64,000 nucleotides of DNA from Malania oleifera (lineage: Eukaryota > Streptophyta > Magnoliopsida > Santalales > Ximeniaceae): positions 63,917,957 through 63,981,956 of the forward strand of contig NC_080428.1 in the NCBI RefSeq assembly GCF_029873635.1. The letters are read 5' to 3'. Shown piece after piece: positions 10,840 to 21,443 of the stretch. The first letter of the stretch is position 1. Every line of letters starts with the position of its first letter. The notes beneath the pieces were generated by a model that saw nothing but the letters and a program-made list of their open reading frames with translations, ran no database searches and had not been told where the DNA came from. Both the position numbers and the translations under genes were made by a program.

Positions 10840-11380
10840 TTTGACCCAAATTTGGAATGCCCTGATCCAAATACCCAAATCCGAACACCCATACCCAATT
10901 ACCCTACATCTAAATACCCACACCCGAATACCCCCATACGGCCTGGGGACTCGGGTCAACTTGACCCAAGTCCAAGACAATCAACCAAAATACCCAATCC
11001 GGGTCCAATGACCAGGCTCTAACCCAAACGCTTGGACCCAAGTTAATTTTTTGGATCAACTAAACAAACTTAGCCCAATCCAACCTAGGCCCAATTTTCA
11101 AAAACCCAAGCCCAAACCTAGACTTAAACCTCAACCCCAACCCCAAGCTCAAATGGGTGTGGCCTAACTTGAAGCTAACCCAACTAGCCTGCGGCCCAAA
11201 TGGGCCTGGTCCAACCTAAAGCTAACAACCTACAACCTAACCCAAACCACACCAACCTAGGACCCAAGCCCAACTAGACCTAAACCAACTCGCTAAACCC
11301 CAAAGCCTTAGGCTCAATTTGACTTAGTTACCAAATCCTAACCCAACCATAGATAAAACCTGGTTAGACTTAACCCCCTA
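10840..11380. repeat. C-rich, strand-asymmetric degenerate CCCAA tract
   Basis: For over 500 bp the plus strand is rich in C and A and poor in G, with irregular repeats of acccaa, cccaagcccaa and aacctaaccc. There is no strict period and no reading frame. Such tracts occur inside long LTRs of some plant gypsy elements. A Tat/Ogre-like LTR end at 13715-13900 would fit, but the link is inferred. Confidence 0.55.
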
Positions 11381-11603
11381 TTTGGACTCCAAGAAAATTT
11401 GCAAGAAAAGCCAACCAATTTTCAAAAGCAATCTCAAAAGGACACAAAGAAAAAAAAAAAAAAAAAAAGAACAAGAGAGAAATACTAGAGAAGTCATGAA
11501 ATAAAAGAGAAATTAAAGGGAAAAATGAATGGATTGTACCTTTAACAAATCGACACCTAGATTTGAAAGTCAAAGAAGAGAGCTTAAAATAGTGGGGATT
11601 CAT

Positions 11604-11880
11604 CAGTACCTATAAAAAATCGAGATAAGAAAAGAATGAAACAAAGAGAGATCGATGAGAAAAGGAATGTGAAATACAAAGAAGAAAGAAAGGTTCGAAG
11701 GAAGAGAGAGAGAATAATAGAGACGACGAGAGAGACATGAGCAAGATCGAAGAATAGAGAGTGAAGTGAGAGAGACAGAGAAGAGAAGAGAAGAGAAGAG
11801 TGAGAGAAGTAAGAGGCTCGAAGAGTGGAGAGAGGGGGAGAAAGAAAGCAAGGAGGAAAGAAAGAAAAGAAAATGAAAAA
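11604..11880. repeat. polypurine (GA-rich) tract
   Basis: The plus strand is almost all purines (gaagagaagagaagag, agagagaga). The complementary strand gives overlapping Ser/Leu/Phe-rich open frames at 11851-11603 and 11906-11610. These are composition artefacts, not genes. Confidence 0.75.
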
Positions 11881-12202
11881 AATGTTTTTATATTAAATTT
11901 TTTCAAAAAAAAAGTGGGACATGTGTCACTGTATAGATGGTAACACGTAGCATAACCAGGATAGTGTATTTGTGAAGCGATGTGCGATTATGACTGTCCA
12001 AGTTGTGTTTTCTTTGAACGGTCGAATCGCTGCGTGCGTCAAATGCCCATGGCCTACTAAATTTTTCCACGTGACGACAACATCACCATGTTGCAGTAAA
12101 TTCAAAAAAGATTAAAAAAAAAAACCAGCCCCAAGTGTCATCTTCTCTGGCTAACATGTGGTAGGACTTCCTAAATTGGGTCAAACTGGTTTAACTCGGG
12201 TC
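11881..12202. other. spacer before hAT element
   Basis: AT-rich DNA without coding sequence. A stretch near 12170-12202 (gggtcaaactggtttaactcgggtca) continues across the hAT insertion into 13088-13130, showing that the sites were once adjacent. Confidence 0.5.
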
Positions 12203-12210
12203 AATATGAG

Positions 12211-13079
12211 TAGGGGTGAGCAAACGGTCGGTTCGGCCAAATTCGGGTAATTAACCAAATTAACCGAAAAATTCGGTTAAATAATACCATTAACCGAACC
12301 GACCGAATTGGAGGAGGAAACCGAACCGAACCCGACTGAATTACCCATTCGGTTAACCGATTTTAACCGAAATTATTTAAAATTGATTATTATAAAAAAA
12401 ATTAAAAAACAAAATCCAACTTAATTATATACCTTATTTATTAATTTTATTAATAAAAATGATATTTTACGAGGCGGAAGAAGAAGAAGAAGAAGACGAG
12501 GAGGAGAAGGAGAAGGGGAAAAGTTACTGGGGTGACGGGGTCTGGGTTTGCACGGCAAGCTGGTGGCTGAGACGCTGAGGGCCGAGAGGCTAGACTCTGG
12601 AGAGCTGAGCTGCCGAAGACTCGAAGAGGCTAGAGGCTAGAGGCTAGAGGGGATTTGCCGACTCCGAGAGGCGAGAGGTGGTCCGAAGGAGAGCTGCGGG
12701 CCTGCGGGAGTGATTGGCAGAGCGCAGAGAAAGTGAGAAACCTAGCCCTAACTCTAATCCCCAATCCCCATTGCGAACGAAGACCTTTTTCCCCCCAGGC
12801 CCCAAGCCCCAAGCCCGACTGTCGTTCGGCGTTCAGTGCGTTCACTGAATCACTGCCCGCCCCTATTATATATTATATTAAAAATGCAAACTATTAGTAA
12901 TTTGGTTAATCGATTAACCGATATTTTTTTTACCGTTAACCGAACCAAAACTGATTAACCGAAAATTTGTAGAATTCTAACCGAACCGACCGAACCGGGT
13001 TTTTTACTCGAACCGAACCGGCCAATTTCGGCCGGTTAATCTGATTAATTCGATTTTCACCGAATTATGCTCACCCCTA
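12211..13079. mobile_element. non-autonomous hAT element (869 bp), target duplication AATATGAG
   Basis: The ends are TAGGGGTGAGCA and TGCTCACCCCTA. They are flanked by the same 8 bp, AATATGAG, at 12203-12210 and 13080-13087. TIR pattern and 8-bp duplication are those of the hAT superfamily. Subterminal regions (12225-12370 and 12900-13060) carry many inverted GGTTCGGTT / AACCGAACC motifs. No transposase is encoded. The middle (about 12470-12860) is GC-rich, begins with (GAA)n and differs strongly in composition from its ends, so it may be captured host DNA. Open frames there show no known domain. Confidence 0.9.
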
Positions 13080-13087
13080 AATATGAG

Positions 13088-13690
13088 TTGACCTATTGAC
13101 CTAGTTCAGACTGATTGAACTAGTCATCCCAAACCGCTGGTTCATTTTTTATTTAAAAATTTATTTTTAATTGGTTTTCATTTTTTTGAAAATTAGAAAA
13201 TATAGTAAAAAATCAGGAAAAATATAAAAAAAATAAATATTATTTGAGTCATTTTGACTCAAATAACAAAAAAAAAATGGAAAAATAAAAATACCATAAA
13301 TAAATAAAATGGAGAAAAAATCATTAAAAATCCAAAAAATTGCTAAAAAAATTTGGAAATTTTTCAAAAAAAAAAAATTCTTAAAATTTTTTGGAAATTT
13401 GTGAATATTTTAAAAACTTCTTTTGCTTTTATTTTAAAGAATTCTATTGATTATTATCTGCATATATATATTCTATTTTGGTGTGTATGTATCCCAATGA
13501 TTAAATAAAAGGTAAAGACATCACCTATGTTAGTTCTGAGGGAGTTTATCTAATAAGATCCCTTTCTTTGGAGGTCTTATAAGACATTCCTAAATTACAC
13601 TTTATTTCACATTTCTTTTTAAAGTATTAATATTTATTTATTTTTTAAAGAGTTAATTAAAGACCATGAATTCAGTTTAAAGATAATTCA
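13088..13690. other. AT-rich spacer
   Basis: Long A and T runs and no supported coding sequence. The minus-strand frame at 13367-13167 is low-complexity Phe/Ile-rich and is rejected. Confidence 0.5.
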
Positions 13691-13714
13691 TGATTAATTA
13701 GGCACAATTCGTAA

Positions 13715-13900
13715 AATGTGTGTGTAGGGAGTGCAAGTATCTTCCCCTTACATAACTGAAGTTTTGATCCCAACTCTTGTAAATGCAGACCGAGACTACT
13801 AGTTTCTTGGCCTAAGTTTAGTATAGAGATCAATCAACAAGTAGTAATTATGTAAACAAACCACATCTAAGAAAATAATAGATTATTGGTGACTCCATCA
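13715..13900 (+). repeat. Tat/Ogre-like gypsy LTR 3' end with possible primer site
   Basis: The stretch 'gggagtgcaagtatcttccccttacataactgaag' and the following 'ttggtgactccat' resemble the LTR end and tRNA-Arg-type primer-binding site (TGGCGACTCC) that I associate with plant Ogre/Tat elements. The primer site would be 13887-13896. A related copy in reverse orientation lies at 42100-42330. No coding domain of such an element is seen next to it. The assignment rests on remembered motifs only. Confidence 0.4.
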
Positions 13901-13969
13901 AACCTTTATTATTATTACCCCTCGCCATTCCGGACCCTTTTCCAGGGCGTTGCAACACACGCAATGCAT

Positions 13970-14463
13970 CAATTTACGATTATATTTAAAGTATACATCC
14001 ACTATCCGACATGCAAAAATCTACTATGAATGGAAACTATATAGGAGATAAAATTATATAACACTCCTATGTTCCAAAACATGCCTAATTGTAATTCATA
14101 AAAGGAATTTGAACAAAAAGGTTTGTCTACGTGTCTATGCCCCTATTTCCTAAACTCTAAATATATTGAAAATATTTCCTTTTTAAAAAAAAAATCTTAA
14201 TTTTATTGATAGCTCTCACTTATGGGGGAAGAATACCGTAGTTACAAGTAGGACATATGAGATTTACAAATAAATTATAAAAATCATCCCAAACATCAAA
14301 ACCAATATATAATAAAAAAAAATTAGTACCACAATCCAACTAAAACATTCTAAACATGCCTATATGGAATCAAAACCAAACAAAAACAAACATAAAAAAA
14401 TTAGCTCCAGGATGATGTCAATTACCTGTAAACATAAACCAGAAAGAAACCATACGATGTCAA
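13970..14463. other. AT-rich spacer, possible LINE 3' untranslated region
   Basis: No coding sequence. It lies downstream of the LINE fragment on the minus strand and may be its 3' untranslated region. No clear poly(A)-plus-duplication end was found. Confidence 0.4.
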
Positions 14464-15055
14464 TTAAAAACGAAAGTTTGGAATACTCATTTTATCCATA
14501 CAAATGAGACCTTTCATTTTACTCGGCAGCATATCGCCTATAAAATATCATCTTGTGCTGCCTCCTTCGCCTTGATGATCTAAGAAATCCGCTACCTGAT
14601 TACCTTCTCTAAGTTAGAGCTTTATAGAGAACTGAAGACCTTGTAACTCCTCTAATGAGTGAGGGTTATTTAATAAAATTAAGAAAGGAGGTACCGTCCT
14701 CTTTTACCAAAAAAAAAAAAAAAAAAAAACTCATCTTCTAATAATTCCCAAAAGTCGCATAAGTACCAAGAGAAACAAATTTTAGATGTGAGCCATGCTA
14801 CCACCAATTCTAAGTCTCTTTCAATACAAATATTTTGATATTCCAACTTGTTATCAGGCCGAACACTACTAGTAAGAGCCCGCAACTCCGCTCCATTGTT
14901 TGTACCTGACTCAAAATTTTTAGAGAAAGTGGCCTTCATATTATCTGATGAGTCGCAGATGATACTACCACCACCATAAGAATCCAAATTTACTCTACAA
15001 GTGCCATAAATATTTTGTTTTAACTAACCTACTGAAGGCTTTTCCCAGACTACTT
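14464..15055 (-). pseudogene. LINE-type RNase H domain fragment (RVT_3)
   Basis: The minus-strand translation gives a plant non-LTR-retrotransposon RNase H-like domain. From 15051 the segments are WEKPSVG, NIYGTCRVN, GGGSIICDSS, TNNGAELRAL, a central DLELVVAWLTSK strand and, after a frameshift, REGNQVADFL (14605-14575). The usual NTDG motif is NIYG, so the first catalytic Asp is lost. A T-run at 14711-14728 (A-run on the plus strand) has expanded inside the frame and shifts it. A stop precedes LKQNIYG. No reverse transcriptase precedes it here. Confidence 0.75.
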
Positions 15056-15344
15056 TTCAAGGAGTTCTAAGCGTCGGCATTTTCATTTTTACCTAGAACT
15101 CTTCCAACAAATTCTTATTGAGGACAAAGAACCCTTCACGCTTTCTAAAATTTTGGCAAGTTAGACAAAATGTAGGATTACATGCTGATATTAATAAATG
15201 TAGGATTAATTTTTCATGTTTTTAATATATAAAATATCAGCATATGGATATGTGGAGTGAGAGCTCCCCTGTATAAAAAAGAGTTTCCTTGGCTATCTCA
15301 ATTGTTAGCCCATGTGTATGTTTAAAATTGGACTGATGCCCTTT

Positions 15345-15470
15345 CCAGGAAAGGAAATATTTTATTCAATAAATTTTCTTTATAAAAATTGATTTATATT
15401 AATTACTAATATTTACATGGTAATATCTACCTCCCAACCACATCAAAATTTTCATTTCAATTTTTAAGAT
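15345..15470 (+). repeat. copy of the upstream region of the BBE-like pseudogene
   Basis: The sequence from 'ttccaggaaaggaaatattttatt' through 'attaattactaatatttacatggtaatatctacctccc' matches 34270-34400 with scattered changes and the same orientation. At 34 kb this lies upstream of a BBE-like gene. Here no BBE coding sequence follows, so it is an orphan piece of a duplicated flank. Confidence 0.65.
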
Positions 15471-15574
15471 AGCAACAACTAGGCAATAGTGATAGTTTGG
15501 GAGGTGGTAAAGGAAGTGAAGGAGAAGGTGGAGCAAGTGTTAGAGTTAAGAGTATAATTGAGCTTCAATTCCTT

Positions 15575-15765
15575 GAGCGTTTAGGTCCAAATGGGCTTCA
15601 ATTTTGAGATTTGATTTTTGGGCATTTAATGTCGCAATTGGGTTCAATTGGGCTTCAAATGCCAGGGTGTTTGGGTTGAATTGGGCTTCGTATAATTCAT
15701 TAAGATTTACTTGGGCTTTCATTCAAATATTTGGTGTTCAATTGGGCTTTGCTTGACATAAGGTT
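15575..15765 (+). repeat. dispersed TGGGCTTCAA motifs
   Basis: About six copies of a short motif close to aattgggcttcaat occur in 190 bp with irregular spacing. TGGGCT equals the TCP-binding site II core, but no gene with a convincing start follows. The minus-strand frame at 15991-15719 has no recognisable domain. Confidence 0.5.
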
Positions 15766-17155
15766 TCACTTGATTGAAATTTCCAGTCAATTGTGATTGA
15801 GTTCGGTGAAAATCTATCTTTGTTGAATTATGTTTTGTGAATTTGTGGATGCTGAAAAAGGTTTGAAGATGGAAAATCCTCTTGTTGATTGGATGGTTTT
15901 GATTGGTGCTTTTTTCAATTACCATTAATGTAAAAATAAAAGGCCATTTAGTATCACTTTTAAAAACTATTGTAGAACACGTGTGTTGCATCTTACACCA
16001 AAAAAAATAAAAAATAAAAAATAAAAAGAATAAAAGGCCCTTAATTTATTAGTTATTCAAATTATTATCTATATTGACCATATTCAATCTTTTGGAAGTT
16101 CACTTTTTTTTTGCCTTTAAAAAAAAAAAAAAACTTTTCATGTGTTCAATTATAATTTTTACCTACAAGGGTTTATTCTTTTGCGCAAGCATTTGTGTAA
16201 AATATTCAATGATTCTTTTGATTTCCCACAATTTCTTAGCAACCAAACAATCACATAGATCCATTTGCACTAGCATTTGAGACACTGTTATTCAAATTAA
16301 ATTGATTTCAAAAGTTTTAAAAATGAAAATACATTAAGTTTGTCAAATCTTATACTATAATTTCTATAATATTTTTGGAAGTACAATATGAGAATTAAGG
16401 GTCTACTTATACTATGCTTAATAGCATTTAGATTTGATTTATGAAGGAGAGTAGTGCTTTTTTTTCTAATGGAAATTTTAGATTGAAATATATAGGAATA
16501 AAATAGTTTCTTAGAATTAAAAATTGATGGGATTAATTAGAAACACAGAAAGAAAAAAAAAAAAAAAAACAAATAGCATCATGATCATTTAATTATTATC
16601 GTAAACCAAATAAATTAACCCCCTCTAAAATATACTACTTGTTCCAAGACTTTAATGAAGAAAATTCCTTGTTTTTCTAGTTTTTATACTCATCATCTAT
16701 GAAAATGAATTAAAAAACAATTGAATGTCATCTTCTCATTTGAACATTTTGTTGACTTTTTTAATCCGATTGCTATATTGATACTGACAAAGTACTAGTA
16801 TCTTGTGTGTATACTTATCATGTAAATATGTTTATATTTCAATACACACATAAGGAGACTGAAAATAAAAGTTAGGAAGAACTTAAAGGTTATACACGTG
16901 ACATATTTCACGAAAAAGTGAAAAGTAAAAAAGAAGAGGAAGACAGATGTTTTTATCTGTAATGCATTTAGGTTTATCTGTAATAATGTATGATTTGTGT
17001 GATATGATGAAGAAGCTCAAATGACCATAAACTGACCTTAGGGAAATCCAACCTTTCATGAAAAACCCTTCAATTAAAATGTCATACTCATACACATAGG
17101 GTTGATAAGTTTCAAGGTCAAAATAGGGCTAAAACTTAGGTTTTAAATGACTGCG
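15766..17155. other. AT-rich spacer
   Basis: Homopolymer runs and short open frames without family resemblance. Nothing else could be supported. Confidence 0.5.
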
Positions 17156-19632
17156 TGTAGTGATCCTAAAAATAAAAAATAAAAAATAAATTAAATAAAG
17201 ATAATATTAATGAAAATGTAATTAATTAATTAATTATTATAAAATTAAATTAATTAAGTTAAATAATATATATATAATATAATATAATTATAATATATAA
17301 TAAAGTAAAAAAAAATAAAAAGCATAGGAAGCTGCTCAACTTCCTGAACCTAAATTCAATCAAATTGAATTACAGAGAGGTCCCCCCTCCCCTTTACGTT
17401 TCAAGCTCACTCACGCCTCCTCCGTCCTCCTCCCCTCTCCTCTTATTTTCTCGACCATTTAGAAAACAGAAGATACCGTTGGATTCCTATCTCCGCCATC
17501 GACATTTCTACTGAGGCGAATTTATTGTAGGAGCGGTGTAGGTACCACTCATGGGGAAAGGTATACTCCCTCTCAATCCTTAATTTCTCCTTAGACTTTC
17601 AGTTAAATCGACGATCGGGTACCACCATGGGGTCTTAGTCTCGATCTCGTCATTTTGACCAGAGTAAATTTTCAATTTGAGGGTCTTAAGTACCACTCCA
17701 AAGTGAGAGTGGGATTTAATGAATTAAGAAAATTGGTTATTTTTAGGAGTTTAATTGTTATTTGAAATTTATAGGCTTAAGAAATGTTAAAATAGTATTC
17801 TATTTAGTGTTGATTTGATTAAATTAGGGTTATTGAATCAGGGTTCGGGTGAGCGCCGTAGGCATCGTTTTGGGGTTCCTGTTGGCATAATTCAAGAAAT
17901 TAGGTAAGGTGAATATATTAAATTAAGATTTTAGAGAAAATAACTAGTGAAAAATGGAAATATTATGTATATATGTATATGATTTTCATGTGGATTCTGA
18001 AATGTCAACCGTTTGAATTGTAATTTCTGAACCTAGGGCTATGGTATTAGATATTATTAGTGAAAATGAAAAGTTAAATGGCAGATTTCTAATTAATTGT
18101 GTAAAAGATTAAATGTATATTTTCAGTATATGAACGATGATTATGGGTTGGCTTATTTTCAGTGAACGTATGAAATATGTTGCTAAATTTTGTGGCATGC
18201 ATAAAATGAAGTTGCTGTGTTTAAACTATGATATATGTATGAGATGAAGGAAATAATGGAAATACATTCAGAATTAAAATGTGATATGAAATATTTTGCA
18301 TGTGTTTGGTAATGTTATATTACAATGTATGGTTTGAAAACTTCGGTGGATCAAGAAAAGGGCACAGTAGTATTGCAGATATGAATGGTAGCGCTAGTGC
18401 ACCCATACGTCTTAGATAGAGTGTGGAGACGAGATAGTCGATTGTGCCGGGGAAGGTAGTGTCCCCCTGGAGTCTAGACCAGTGTGGGAATAGCTAGTCA
18501 TACCTACATACTGTACAATGTGATTGATTTAACTCTGGAAGGCCAACCAGGGTTAAGTCTAGCCTTCGGGCCGCATAACCCATCATGGGGCGAAAGCATG
18601 ACTATGACTATCACTGGTATAAAGGGTTCTAAAAGCATAATTGTAAGTTTAACCATGGATAATATGAGAACAATGGATATGGAAGTGGTAGTTATGGAAG
18701 CAATGGATGTAAGAGCAGCATACATAAATGAAATAAAAATAGAATATGTGAAAACAAACATGAATATAGAAAGAGATGATGAATGTGTGACACATGAATA
18801 TAGAATATGAAAGTGAATGTAATGAATGACATAGTGATAATAGCATAAAGAGTAATGTAGTAAGGTATTATCAATATTAAATATAGTAGTATTACATGTA
18901 TTTGGGGCTGGATATATTCTTAGCCCAAGAGCTTGCTGAGAAAGGCAAGTGCCCTAATAGGTATTAGATGTAGTTGTAGGCTGCATAACGTGTTAGGGCG
19001 GAGGGAAGCTATTTGTATGAGCGAGTAATCTTCCCTATTCTCTAGAACCTCTGCCAGTAAATCTTTGAGTAAATGTGTGAGTACAAGATAAACTAACCAT
19101 TTGAGGGCTTACTGAGTAAGATAAGTGCCCTGATATGCTTCATTTCTGACCGTAGGTTGCTTAAGGTATCAGAGCAGAGATGTGCTACTTGTATGAGCTG
19201 GTAATCACCCTTATCCTTGGGAACTCTCGTTAGTAAATACCTTACATGTGTTTAAATAGGAATAGAGAATTGTTTCATAATTGTGGTTTATTTGAAAATA
19301 ATGAATATACATATATGTTGTACTTTAACCTCATGATTGTCACACACTGATTTAATGTATTCCATCCTTACTAAGATGTGTCTCACCCGATAGTTGAACT
19401 TTATCTTTTTCAAGACCACCGCAGGATCGAGCTTAGAGAGTTTGGGCTATCGTAGCATTTTTGAGATAGGGTATAAACTTTGGTTATGTTTTGAGATGTA
19501 TATAGATGTAGAAACTCTGGTATATGTAATGGAAGAATAGTTATTATTTCCACTGCGTAATTGATATTAAGCCAGGTACAGGTAATAGAACACATGGCAT
19601 CTGGGCCCCACTTGGCGAGTTCGGGGCGTCAC
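17156..19632 (+). repeat. 5' LTR of gag-only gypsy element
   Basis: It starts TGTAGTGATCC, identical to the 3' LTR start at 21311, and stays alignable to it for about 2.1 kb. By analogy with the related LTR ending at 45977 ('gggcccacgtagaggg..gcgttaca'), the end is the 'gggccccacttggcg..gcgtcacg' near 19632. The open frames at 18484-18810 and on the opposite strand are LTR shadows. Confidence 0.75.
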
Positions 19633-19636
19633 GAGG

Positions 19637-19714
19637 TGGTATCAGAGGTGTATCTCAAATAACACTCTGGAGCCTAGGTTCGGGTTCGGGGCGTTACGGT
19701 TTTGGTATCAGAGC
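19637..19714 (+). other. duplicated primer-binding sites
   Basis: TGGTATCAGAGG stands at 19637-19648 after 'gttcggggcgtcacg'. TGGTATCAGAGC stands at 19703-19714 after 'gttcggggcgttacg'. Each has its own LTR-end-like sequence, about 66 bp apart. The second is a perfect match to the usual initiator-tRNA-Met site. Confidence 0.7.
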
Positions 19715-20049
19715 ATTAGGTTTTGGGAATCTGCAGACTTAAGGATGATTCATACTAAAGTATAAGAATAGGTGATAATGAGGATAGGAAATAGGTAGGT
19801 TAGGTGTTGAGAAGTATAAGATTTTGTCTTGTAGCTTGGAGGCGAAAATACGTCGACGATTTCCTGTGATTTTTCTAAAGCAGTCGATGACCTTAGAAAA
19901 TTCGTGATAAACCTTAGATGATTTCATTTCTAAGCTATGAGACTGGTCCTAAATTGAGAAGTTGGGTGTCTATTGGAATTTGGATTAATGATTATGTTGA
20001 TAGGGTTATGATAATGGAATTCTTATCCTTTTTCTGTTCTATTTTCAGG

Positions 20050-21159
20050 ATGGATCCTAGGGATGAGGATATGGAGGCTGAAGGAAGAAATGATTCGGAG
20101 ACTTCTAATGAAGAGGAAATTGATACCTCCATGATGCTGAGGGGTATAGCCCGGAAGGTTAGAGCAGAAATGAGGAAGGATACTAGATGGCAGAACTGTC
20201 TAGTGGTGGAATAGGGTTGTAGCATCAAGGAGTTTATGAGACTGAACCCTCCTACTTTTGAGGGAGGACCTGATCGAGTGGTTACAGAAAATTGCGTTTA
20301 GAAAATGGAGGAGATGCTAGAAGTACTTGGCTGCACGAATGAGCAGAAGGTCCGCTATGCTGTATTTAAGATGGTAGGGGATGCAAAACGCCGGTGGTTT
20401 TCTGTGAAGCTGCTAGCGGAACAAAGGTTAGTAAAGATAGCTCTGACGTGGGACCGATTCAAGGAGCTATTTTTCGATAGGTATTTTCCCTTATCTATCA
20501 AAGAGGAAAAAATTGAAGAATTTACTAATCTAACATAGGGGAGTATGACTATGGGGGAATATGCTGCTAAGTTCGTTGAACTATTGCGTTTTGCTCTGTT
20601 GTTGATCCCAAACAAGGTGAGGAAGGCTAGAAAGTTTGAAAAAGTCATGAGACGAAGGCTTTATGAGCTTGTAGTACTGGGGTTCCAAGTCCAAAATTTT
20701 TCAAACTTAGTGGATAAGACTTCAGTCCTAAAAAAGAGCATTCAGGGTGGTACATAGCCGACAGAGCAGAAAAAGAGGCTCGCACCTTCTGGTTTTCAGG
20801 CCGAGGGTAGTCAAGGATCGTGGAAGAGAGAGAAAGATACTGTGGGCCTGAGGCAGAAGATGACAGATCGGGGTTATTCTGGTTATCTGAATAATCTGTC
20901 TTAACCTTTATGTCAGAAATGTAATAAAAGACATAGGGGTGAATGCCAAGCTGGCGGTCTTAATTGTTATAGGTGCGGTAAATCGGGGCACATTAGAAGG
21001 AATTGTCATGAATTGCTGCCTATTGTACCTACACCAAACCAGATCAGGGGAAATCAGCAAGTACCCTGAGGTGGAGGTGGTCCAGCACGTGTGTACACGA
21101 TGATCCCGACCGAGGCAGATATTGCCAAGGGGGCAGGTACGAGTTTATATTTAAGATAA
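20050..21159 (+). pseudogene. gypsy Gag with tandem zinc knuckles, six in-frame stops
   Basis: From ATG at 20050 a single frame, without frameshift, encodes a ~370-residue Gag. It has an acidic N terminus, LNPPTFEGG (the family's entry motif), a retrotransposon-gag core ([17 protein letters not shown] ... FFDRYFP) and two zinc knuckles near 20910-21010 (CQKCNKRHRGEC and CYRCGKSGHIRRNC). It ends GTSLYLR then TAA. Six premature stops (near 20212, 20299, 20536, 20755, 20902 and 21067) stand mostly where relatives have Gln or Arg, fitting CAG, CAA or CGA changed by C-to-T. No pol follows. Confidence 0.8.
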
Positions 21160-21298
21160 TGAAAGTTTTATTTAATTATAGTTAATGCAGAAAATTCAGA
21201 TGGTATACATATTAAAATGTATGAGATATAGTGAGTTAATAAATTTTAGAAATGTGAAAAATGATTAGGTAACGAATTTTGAGGGCAAAATTCTTTTT

Positions 21299-21310
21299 AG
21301 GAGGGGAGAA
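21299..21310 (+). other. polypurine tract of gag-only gypsy element
   Basis: The purine run aggaggggagaa ends directly at the 3' LTR start TGTAGTGATC. This is the plus-strand primer position for reverse transcription. Confidence 0.8.
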
Positions 21311-21404
21311 TGTAGTGATCCTAAAAAATATATAAATAAAATAAAAATAATATTAATTAAATATTATTAAATTGAATTAATTAAGTTAAATAATATGATG
21401 GTTA

Positions 21405-21443
<39 letters not shown>

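Noticed and set aside
11603-11906. Two Ser/Leu/Phe-rich frames on the minus strand
   Set aside because: Low-complexity translation of a polypurine tract.
12630-12897. Pair of opposite-strand frames inside the hAT element
   Set aside because: Opposite-strand shadows in GC-rich DNA with no recognisable domain. Retained only as a possible captured core.
18484-18874. Frames in the gypsy LTR, repeated at 22702-23169
   Set aside because: Both lie in LTR copies and decay independently without frame conservation.
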